Part shown: positions 15,908-22,267 of the stretch, piece by piece
Layout of the letters: the number at the start of each line of letters is the position of its first letter
Position numbering within the stretch: position 1 is the stretch's first letter
Assembly (NCBI GenBank): GCA_016860845.1
Contig: BOKF01000076.1
Location: 1 to 29,070 of the forward strand
DNA length: 29,070 nt
Direction: 5' to 3'
Source: Chloroflexota bacterium
GTDB taxonomy: Bacteria; Chloroflexota; Anaerolineae; 4572-78; J111
Made by a program: the position numbers and the translations under genes
The notes under the pieces: generated by a model
What the model saw: the letters and a program-made list of their open reading frames with translations, nothing else
The model's database searches: none
What the model was told of the DNA's origin: nothing

Positions 15908-16062
15908 TTTATCGAGCGGGGTTTGCAGCCGCCGCGTGGCAAAATCCTGACCAATGGTAATGGGGGTGTTGGCCTGGCTCTTGTCTCCGGAAGCCTGGTT
16001 AGACTTATCCGGCTGCGGCGGCAGGCCTTGCGAGGGTGGAATTTCCTGGCTTGAACTGGGGT

Positions 16063-17175
16063 CTATCGCCTCAGAATCGTTTTTTTTTCCTCAATCGTAC
16101 TTTGTGCTTCGCTGGAAGTGGCCTGCTGCTCAGCTTTTTCAGTCGCTTCCTCGCGCACCTGCTTGAGGCGATCTTCCAGAGCCTGGAATTGGGCCGCAGT
16201 GTCCTGGAAGGGCTGTCGCTTGAGCCGGTGCGGCAGGGCCAGCTCTGCTGCCATCAAAATATCAGCCAGGGTAATTTTCTCCCGGTTGTTGAAGGCAGCG
16301 TGGGCCAGCGCCGTGCGCAAAATAACAATATCTCCCCGGTGGCCGTCAACCTTCATTTCAGCCATCAATTCGGCGATGGTGTACAGGTCGCGCCGGTTGT
16401 AAACCACTTTGGGCAGGGTTTGTCTGGCCTGAGTGATCTTCTCGGCCAGTTCGGTTTCTTTGGGCTGCCATTCCCGGTAGAATTGTTCGGGATTTCGCTC
16501 GAACTTGAGAGTGCGTTCCAGAATTTCCATGCGGGCCGCCGAGTCGGAGATGCTTTGGATATCCACACATAAGGCAAAACGGTCGAGCAGTTGCGGGCGC
16601 AGGTCGCCTTCTTCCGGGTTCATGGTGCCGACAAAGATGAAGCGGGCCGGGTGAGCAAAGCTGATACCTTCCCGCTCGACCACATTGATGCCCATCGCCG
16701 CCGAATCGAGCAGCAAGTCAACCACGTGGTCATCCAGCAGGTTAACCTCGTCTACATAGAGCAACCCCCGGTTGGCCGCAGCCAAAACGCCCGGCTCAAA
16801 ATGGCGCTCGCCCTTTTTGATAGCCTTTTCAATATCAAGCGTGCCGACGACGCGATCCTCGGTGGCGCTGACAGGCAGGTCTACAAAGCGAATGCGACGC
16901 TTACCTACTTTCAGCTCCTGGACATGTCCCTGCCGGTCCTTAGCCCAATCTGACCAAGTATCGGGGGCGTTGGGGTCGTCGTTAAAGGGCGAGTCAATAA
17001 ACACGTCAATATCCGGCAGCAGCGCTGCCATGGCCCGCGCCGCCGTTGATTTGGCCGTGCCGCGTTCACCGCGAATGAGCACGCCGCCGATTTGCGGGCT
17101 GATAGCATTTAAGATCAGGGCCATTTTCATGCGGTCTTGGCCGACAATGGCGGTGAATGGGAAAATTGAAGGCAT
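16063..17175 (-). CDS. ChlI/BchI-type chelatase AAA+ ATPase (I-like product; probable N-terminal half of a D-type fusion)
   Basis: A 370-residue AAA+ ATPase of the Mg/Co chelatase class. FPFTAIVGQDRMKMAL opens the domain. Walker A is GERGTAKST (36-44), Walker B is LLYVDE (138-143), sensor 1 is GTMNPEEG and the arginine finger region is QLLDRF. ATEDRVVGTLDIEKA and VVEREGISFAHPARF are signature blocks. The C-terminal residues are Lys/Glu/Gln-rich and end in IEEKKTILRR, with the A9 run just before the stop. In the family, I subunits hydrolyse ATP and D subunits carry AAA+, linker and VWA. This locus would give both if the ribosome sometimes slips. Cysteines often seen in the BchI insertion (CDPDDP) are absent. 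The weak GGGT ribosome site is 8 bases upstream. Confidence 0.92.
   Translation of the reverse strand: MPSIFPFTAIVGQDRMKMALILNAISPQIGGVLIRGERGTAKSTAARAMAALLPDIDVFIDSPFNDDPNAPDTWSDWAKDRQGHVQELKVGKRRIRFVDLPVSATEDRVVGTLDIEKAIKKGERHFEPGVLAAANRGLLYVDEVNLLDDHVVDLLLDSAAMGINVVEREGISFAHPARFIFVGTMNPEEGDLRPQLLDRFALCVDIQSISDSAARMEILERTLKFERNPEQFYREWQPKETELAEKITQARQTLPKVVYNRRDLYTIAELMAEMKVDGHRGDIVILRTALAHAAFNNREKITLADILMAAELALPHRLKRQPFQDTAAQFQALEDRLKQVREEATEKAEQQATSSEAQSTIEEKKTILRR
16066..16090 (-). promoter_or_regulatory. Probable programmed -1 frameshift site (A9 run) joining chelatase ATPase and VWA frames
   Basis: On the coding strand the ATPase frame reads GAG GAA AAA AAA ACG ATT CTG AGG CGA TAG. 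The nine A's (16088-16080) include the heptamer A-AAA-AAA. Slipping back one base gives AAC GAT TCT GAG..., which stays open through the VWA domain. The VWA frame has a TGA at 16093-16091, just before the run. The ATPase stop TAG is at 16065-16063. The corridor open in both frames is therefore 25 bases, centred on the run. GAGG lies immediately upstream. No strong downstream hairpin is obvious. Confidence 0.6.
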
Positions 17176-17206
17176 TGTATTCTACCCGTTTCTATACAAA
17201 ATTGAT

Positions 17207-17260
17207 GCGTGTTGCGTATTGCGTGTTGCGTAAAAACGGAAAACGCAACACGCAATACGT
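17207..17260. repeat. Inverted heptamer element (GCGTGTT / AACACGC), near-perfect hairpin
   Basis: Left arm: GCGTGTT, GCGTATT, GCGTGTT, GCGTAAA (17207-17234). Right arm: AAAACGC, AACACGC, AATACGT (17240-17260). A perfect 17-bp stem runs from 17215-17231 to 17243-17259 with an 11-base loop. The last base belongs to the EF-G-like gene's stop codon. It could stabilise or end the EF-G transcript; a short T4 follows on the minus strand about 16 bases beyond the end of the stem. Confidence 0.85.
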
Positions 17261-19329
17261 TAGTCTTTTTCTTCCTGTTTTTCTCTCTGTGCCTGGGCAA
17301 TAATCTCGTTGGCTACATGGCTGGGCACCGGCTCATAGTGCGACAGGGTCATCGTGTAGACTCCCCGGCCCTGGGTGATCGAACGCAGGTCGGTGGCGTA
17401 ACGCTGGACTTCGGCCAGGGGCGCCTGGGCGGTGATGATGGTGTTGCCTCGAACCTGTTCCATACCCGACATGCGGCCGCGACGGGTGCTGAGATTGCTG
17501 GTGACATCGCCGGTGTATTCTTCGGGGACGGTGATGGTCAAGTCCATAATTGGCTCCAACAGAATGGGACCGGCCTCTTTAAACGCCAGTTTGAAGGCTT
17601 CGCGCCCGGCAATCTGGAAGGCGATATCTTTGGAGTCAACCGGGTGTTCTTTGCCATCATATACAGCCGCTTTGACATCCACGACCGGATAGCCGGCAAT
17701 AACGCCTTGCTCCAGGACTTGTTTAATACCTTTCTCAATCGAAGGCAAAAACGGCTGCGAAATTGAGCCACCGAAAATTTCGCTCTTAAACTCAAAGCCA
17801 GCGCCGCGCTCCAGCGGCTCAACCCGGAGGTGAACCTCGCCAAATTGGCCCGCGCCGCCGGTCTGCTTTTTGTGGCGATATTGAGCCGAAGCCTTTTTGG
17901 AGACAGTTTCGAGCATGGGGACTTTGGGCACAGCAGTTTCGACGCCTAAACCAAAGCGCTGGCTCATGCGCTTGACCGCAATATCTACGTGGGTATCGCC
18001 CATCCCTTCCAGCAGAGTTTGGCGGGTGGCCGGTTCATAGCGATGGCGCAGAGTCAAATCCTCCTCGGCGATGCGGGCCAGGCTTGGACCCAGTTTGGCC
18101 GAGTCGGCCTGGGTTTTAGGGCTTAAGGCCAGGGCATAAACGGGCTCAGGATATTTGACCATCGGCACGGTGAGTTGGCGAGCCTTATCGCACAGGGTGT
18201 CGCCGGTTTGGGTATGGGCCAGTTTGACCACACCGACAATATCGCCGGCTACGGCTTCAGCCATCCCCACCTGTTCCTTACCCCGGGGCGAGAAGAGGCC
18301 GGCAATTCGTTCTTCTTCGCCGGTCCGGCAGTTGAAAGCACGCGAGTCCCCTTTGAGCGTCCCTGACCAAACCCGCAAGTAGCTCAGCCGGCCATACTGG
18401 TCATTAATGGTTTTAAAGATTTGAACAGCCAGAGGCCCATTCGCCGCCGCCTTGAGCGTTTCCTCAGTCCCGGTCTTGGCGTTGGTGACCGTGATTTCGA
18501 CCGCCGGGGTGGGGAAAGTCTCGACAATGGTGTGCATGAAGCCGCGCACGGCAACATTGGCCGTAGCCGACCCGCAGAAAACCGGCACGATTTTTCTGGC
18601 GGCTAAACCCGCTTGCAGACCGTGGTCAATTTCGGCTTCGGTCAGGGTCTCGCCATCAAAATATTTCATCATTAATTCGTCGTCGCCCTCGGCCGCATAT
18701 TCGACCACCTGGGTGCGGTACTCTTCGATCTCGGCGGCCATCTCGGCAGGTGGGGCGCCGGGCTTGCCGGTGCCGGTGTGGGCCGTCTGGGTAATCATAT
18801 CCACGACCCCTTCAAAATGGTCCCCCTTGCGAATAGGCAGCTCCATCGGCACAAAGGTGGCCTCAAAAGTGTCACGCAGTTGTTGAATGACCCGCCGGTA
18901 ACTGGCGTTCTGTCGGTCCATTTTGTTAAGGAAAATAGCAATGGGTTTGTGATTATCCACTGCCATCTGCCAGGTCAATTGGGTGCCAACCTCAACTCCG
19001 GCGGAGGCATCTATCACAATCACGACGGTATCGGCCACGTGGATACCGCTGAGCATTTCACCTTGAAAGTCGGCGTAGCCGGGCGCATCCAGAACGTTAA
19101 TTTTGTAACCTTCCCATTCACAGGGAATGACAGACAGGTTCAGCGACATGGTCCGGTGGATTTCTTCCTCGTCGTAGTCGGAAATGGTATTGCCGTCTTC
19201 AACCCGACCCAGGCGATTGGTCGCCCCGCTGTTAAAAAGCATGGCTTCAGCCAGTGAGGTCTTGCCGCAACCACTGTGTCCCAGGAGAACTACATTGCGT
19301 ATTTTGTCTGTTGTGTAACTGCCAGCCAT
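17260..19329 (-). CDS. Elongation factor G-like GTPase (EF-G2 type)
   Basis: A 689-residue translational GTPase with all EF-G domains. The P-loop is GHSGCGKT (17-24) instead of the canonical AHIDAGKTT. G3 is DAPGYADF (81-88): the catalytic His after Gly in EF-G is replaced by Tyr85. G4 is NKMD. Later blocks are typical (GMGDTHVDIAVKRM, then QTGGAGQFGEVHLRVEP, then SNLSTRRGRMSGME, then LRSITQGRGVYTM). This pattern marks the second EF-G-like family found in many bacteria, not the housekeeping fusA. Mycobacterial EFG2 has been reported to bind GTP without ribosome-dependent hydrolysis; whether that holds here is unknown. AAGGAG precedes the start and a strong promoter lies at 19421-19449. Confidence 0.93.
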   Translation of the reverse strand: MAGSYTTDKIRNVVLLGHSGCGKTSLAEAMLFNSGATNRLGRVEDGNTISDYDEEEIHRTMSLNLSVIPCEWEGYKINVLDAPGYADFQGEMLSGIHVADTVVIVIDASAGVEVGTQLTWQMAVDNHKPIAIFLNKMDRQNASYRRVIQQLRDTFEATFVPMELPIRKGDHFEGVVDMITQTAHTGTGKPGAPPAEMAAEIEEYRTQVVEYAAEGDDELMMKYFDGETLTEAEIDHGLQAGLAARKIVPVFCGSATANVAVRGFMHTIVETFPTPAVEITVTNAKTGTEETLKAAANGPLAVQIFKTINDQYGRLSYLRVWSGTLKGDSRAFNCRTGEEERIAGLFSPRGKEQVGMAEAVAGDIVGVVKLAHTQTGDTLCDKARQLTVPMVKYPEPVYALALSPKTQADSAKLGPSLARIAEEDLTLRHRYEPATRQTLLEGMGDTHVDIAVKRMSQRFGLGVETAVPKVPMLETVSKKASAQYRHKKQTGGAGQFGEVHLRVEPLERGAGFEFKSEIFGGSISQPFLPSIEKGIKQVLEQGVIAGYPVVDVKAAVYDGKEHPVDSKDIAFQIAGREAFKLAFKEAGPILLEPIMDLTITVPEEYTGDVTSNLSTRRGRMSGMEQVRGNTIITAQAPLAEVQRYATDLRSITQGRGVYTMTLSHYEPVPSHVANEIIAQAQREKQEEKD

Positions 19330-19420
19330 TAAAATCTCCTTAAAACGCGACTGTGCGCGAGATGTATAAGTACTTCGGTGTACGAGATGGGTATGCCTGC
19401 TGCTATAGGCACGTCAGATA

Positions 19421-19449
19421 ATTCTAATGCAAGTGAGGGCTGTTGTCAA
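19421..19449 (-). promoter_or_regulatory. Sigma-70-type promoter of the EF-G-like gene
   Basis: On the minus strand there is a perfect TTGACA (19444-19449), a 17-base spacer and TAGAAT (19421-19426, five of six). The predicted leader is about 85 bases before the start codon at 19329. Confidence 0.7.
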
Positions 19450-19526
19450 AAGGTTTGCGAGGGGCGTCACAAAAGCTCGGTTAAGGGAATTTTATCCGGC
19501 TCAACTTTAGCCTCTCAGTTAGTTTA

Positions 19527-19535
19527 TGATATAAT
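19527..19535 (+). promoter_or_regulatory. Extended -10 promoter for the HD-domain gene
   Basis: TGATATAAT is a full extended -10 element (TGnTATAAT). The -35 region 18 bases upstream (TTTAGC) is weak, as is usual with extended -10 promoters. It lies 38 bases before the start codon at 19574 and points away from the EF-G promoter, so the 244-base gap is a divergent promoter region. Confidence 0.6.
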
Positions 19536-19573
19536 GCTCCGCAATGCCAACCAATAGATACTGAAGGAGAAGC

Positions 19574-20146
19574 ATGAACCGAGCCGAAGCCTGGGCTTTA
19601 GTCTGCGAATATACCGAAAGTCCTCAACTGCGCCGCCACATGCAGTCGGTGGAGGCAGCGATGCGGGCCTATGCCCGCCGCTACGGCGCAGATGAAGAAA
19701 AATGGGGCCTGGTTGGGCTGCTCCACGACTTCGATTACGAGCGTTACCCGGATGTCGCGGTGAACGGCCATCCCAACACCGGCGTGCCGATCCTGCGCGA
19801 GCGGGGCGTTGACGAAGAAATCATCCGGGCTATTCTGTCTCACGCGCCGGAAGTGACCGGGGTAGAGCGTCACTCCAAAATGGAGCAAGCCCTTTATGCG
19901 GTGGATGAGCTGACCGGCTTGATTGCCGCGGTCGCCCTGGTGCGGCCTTCAAAGGATATCCGAGATGTGGATGTCAAGGCTGTGCAGAAAAAGTGGAAAG
20001 TTAAGGGATTTGCTCCGGGGGTCAATCGCGAGGAGGTTGAGGCCGGTGCGGCAGCCTTGAAGGTTGATCTTACCGAACACATCGGCCTTGTTTTAAAAGC
20101 AATGCAAGAAGCCGCCGCCGAACTGGGACTGGCCGGTGCAGCCTAA
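19574..20146 (+). CDS. HD-domain protein (putative phosphohydrolase)
   Basis: A 190-residue protein with an HD fold: His22 (RRHMQSVE), His51-Asp52 (LLHDFDYERYPD) and Asp111 (YAVDELTG) form the metal site, with His66 and His90 nearby. It matches the family of small HD hydrolases annotated as HDIG or metal-dependent phosphohydrolase. The substrate is unknown but usually a nucleotide or similar phosphate ester. The block ALVRPSKDIRDVDVKAVQKKWK is characteristic of this subgroup. AAGGAG lies 6 bases before the start and an extended -10 box just upstream. Two small gaps (66 and 72 bases) lead to the next two genes in the same direction. Confidence 0.88.
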   Translation: MNRAEAWALVCEYTESPQLRRHMQSVEAAMRAYARRYGADEEKWGLVGLLHDFDYERYPDVAVNGHPNTGVPILRERGVDEEIIRAILSHAPEVTGVERHSKMEQALYAVDELTGLIAAVALVRPSKDIRDVDVKAVQKKWKVKGFAPGVNREEVEAGAAALKVDLTEHIGLVLKAMQEAAAELGLAGAA

Positions 20147-20212
20147 AAACCGTCAAATTGTTACCCGATGACCTATAAACTACTGCTTGGAGAGCGAGAG
20201 GATTAACTTATA

Positions 20213-20428
20213 ATGTCGGATGTTCAAGAATCTAATCCGCCCGGTGCCCTATTACATGACACGTTGAATCAGCTCTCATCTATTATCAGCGTAGCCCAAT
20301 ACTGCTTGATCAGCAAAGAGGCATCGCCTGAAGTACGGGGAGATTTAAAACGCATTGTCGAAATGACGAAAGAAGTGGCGGCTAATCTCAAACACCTGGC
20401 CGAGATGTTGGAGGAAGAAGAAGACTGA
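20213..20428 (+). CDS. Small stand-alone DHp-like helical protein (71 aa)
   Basis: A 71-residue, mostly helical acidic protein. LLHDTLNQLSSIISVAQYCL followed by VRGDLKRIVEMTKEVAANLKHL resembles the two-helix dimerisation and phosphoacceptor (DHp) domain of histidine kinases, whose H-box reads H-D/E-x-x-N-x-L-x-x-I. The candidate phosphoacceptor is His15 and the conserved Asn is Asn19. No ATP-binding domain follows: the protein ends in EEEED. It could be a phosphotransfer or dimer-interfering protein, or a coiled coil that mimics the pattern. The AGAGG ribosome site is weak and rather far. It is co-directional with the HD gene and the membrane proteins. Confidence 0.7.
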   Translation: MSDVQESNPPGALLHDTLNQLSSIISVAQYCLISKEASPEVRGDLKRIVEMTKEVAANLKHLAEMLEEEED

Positions 20429-20500
20429 TTTGCCTCTTGCTGCTTGCCTCCTGAATGAAATAAGCCAGGGAGTCATTGAAAAAAGGGGGAGTTCGACCCG

Positions 20501-22267
20501 GTGAGTGACGTATCCGCCTCTCCAAATGACCAAGCTGCCGTTTCTAAATCGCTCTCCTCCCTTTCTTCCATTTGCCAATCCTCTACCGCTTACCTGATTT
20601 TGACTGTAGTTCTCTGCCTGTTTGCCCTGGCGCCTCTCTTTTACCCTGGTTACATCCAAACACACAGCTGTTTTGTACTCCTCTGGAATGTTGCTGATTT
20701 ACGGGCCAACCTGGGCAACTTGGCCTGGCTGCCCCATGTAGCAACTCAGTTTGATCCGCTGCGCAGTGATGGTCTATGGCCTTTCTATCTGGCCAGTCTG
20801 CTGCCTTTTGAGCCGGCGACAGCGATCAAAGGAGTCATGGAATTAGGCTGGTTGTTGGGTAGTCTGGGCATGTTTTGCTGGCTCAAGAAGTGGCTAGGCT
20901 CCTCTGGGGCATTATTAGCCGCCCTGGTCTACACCTATATGCCTCACCAGATTAACGCAGTCTATGTGCGCGGCGCCTGGGGCGAGGCTTTTTTTCTGGG
21001 GCTGCTGCCCTGGGCAGTGCTGGTCAGCGAGTCACTGGGCCGGCGAGCGGGCCAATTAAATCGCTCGTCAACAATCCTGATTTCGGTTTTGGCTGTTTTT
21101 CTTTGGCTCATTTTGGGGCTGAGTCAACTGGGCTTAACCCTCTGGGCTTTTATATTTGTCGTCCTACTCTGCTGGCTAACTCAGCGTCGCCAGGCTCTCT
21201 GGTCCATTCTGGCAAACTCGGGCGGGCTTGTTCTGGCCGTTATGATAACTCTCTCTATCTTCGCCTCCTCGCCTCAGAGCGATGCCTCCCTGTGGGACGC
21301 TTCCCCACCCCCTCTTTCCTCTCCCACAACCTTTTCCAATCACTTTCTTTACCCGTTCCAGCTATTCTCCGCTGCTTGGGGATTTGGCTCCAGTCGGCCA
21401 GGCTGGAACGATGGTTTATCCTTTCAGTTGGGCCTGGCCGCTGTCGGGCTAACTTTTTTGACTCTCTTTTTGTGGCCGCGGAGGCCGGGAGCCTCGTCGA
21501 ATGGCCCTGGCCGGCGTTTAGTTTTCTTGAGCGGCGCAGCAATTGTTTTTGTTTTGCTCCAATTCAGCTTCACCCAGCCCTTGTGGAGTCTGCCGCTGTT
21601 TCCCAGCTATACTTTGGCCAGCACCCTGACCTACCCCTGGCAGTTGCTGGGGCTGGCCGGTTTCTGCCTGGCTGTTTTGGCCGGAGCCAGCCTGTGGCTC
21701 GATGAGCAGTTGGCCCGGCTGCCCCTCTTCAGCTCGATCATCATCCTGGTCATCTTGAGCAGCTACCCTTATTTGTTACCCCAATTTATTCAAATCGAGC
21801 CGGAGCTAAAGCGCGGCCCGCAGGCGATTCTGGGCGCAGATCAAGTAGCCCTCCTGACCCACAACTTTACCGTGGAGATCAACGGCAATACTGCCGGCCT
21901 GGAGCGCGGGCCGGCTGCCATCCCTCTGGTGGCTCACGGCCCCCTGCAAGCCGGCGAAGTTGTGCGTCTCCACGTCACCTGGCAGGCCCTGCAGACCATC
22001 ACCGAAGATTGGAAAGTATTTGTCCATCTGGTTGACGCCAACGGGCAGGTTCTGGCCCAATTCGACGGCCAGCCGCGCGAGGGGGCTTATCCCACCTCCC
22101 GCTGGACCCCCGGCGAATTAATCAAAGACTCCTACCCCCTCCTCATGCCGGCCACCGCCCCGCTCGGACCTTATCGGGTTTTTGTCGGCTTCTACAATGA
22201 AGTCACCGGCGCCCGCCTGCCTGTCCCCGGCGATCCCGAAGGAAGGGTCATGCTCAATGTTCAATAG
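20501..22267 (+). CDS. PTPS-related multi-spanning membrane protein, paralogue 1
   Basis: A 588-residue protein starting at GTG with an AAGGGGGAG-like ribosome site. About ten hydrophobic segments are followed by a soluble C-terminal domain of about 140 residues. By overall pattern (long first loop with a charged turn, FEPATAIKGVMELGWLLGSLGMF, YTYMPHQINAVYVRGAWGEAF) it belongs with the 6-pyruvoyl-tetrahydropterin-synthase-related membrane family. Despite that name the family looks like GT-C-type glycosyltransferases; the role is inferred. The C-terminal part (QAGEVVRLHVTWQALQ...WKVFVHLVDANGQVLAQFDG) looks like a beta-sandwich. Unlike paralogues 2 and 3 it has no repeat array in the loop before IIILVILSSYPYLLPQ, and so shows the uninterrupted form. 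Overlaps the next gene by 11 bases. Confidence 0.8.
   Translation: MSDVSASPNDQAAVSKSLSSLSSICQSSTAYLILTVVLCLFALAPLFYPGYIQTHSCFVLLWNVADLRANLGNLAWLPHVATQFDPLRSDGLWPFYLASLLPFEPATAIKGVMELGWLLGSLGMFCWLKKWLGSSGALLAALVYTYMPHQINAVYVRGAWGEAFFLGLLPWAVLVSESLGRRAGQLNRSSTILISVLAVFLWLILGLSQLGLTLWAFIFVVLLCWLTQRRQALWSILANSGGLVLAVMITLSIFASSPQSDASLWDASPPPLSSPTTFSNHFLYPFQLFSAAWGFGSSRPGWNDGLSFQLGLAAVGLTFLTLFLWPRRPGASSNGPGRRLVFLSGAAIVFVLLQFSFTQPLWSLPLFPSYTLASTLTYPWQLLGLAGFCLAVLAGASLWLDEQLARLPLFSSIIILVILSSYPYLLPQFIQIEPELKRGPQAILGADQVALLTHNFTVEINGNTAGLERGPAAIPLVAHGPLQAGEVVRLHVTWQALQTITEDWKVFVHLVDANGQVLAQFDGQPREGAYPTSRWTPGELIKDSYPLLMPATAPLGPYRVFVGFYNEVTGARLPVPGDPEGRVMLNVQ

Noticed and set aside
15251..16572. Plus-strand open frames opposite the VWA and ATPase genes
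   Set aside because: Compositionally odd, histidine/glycine-rich translations without recognisable motifs. The minus-strand genes explain the coding bias.
19330..19573. Small RNA or tRNA gene in the divergent gap
   Set aside because: No cloverleaf or strong RNA fold was seen. The two promoters explain the gap.
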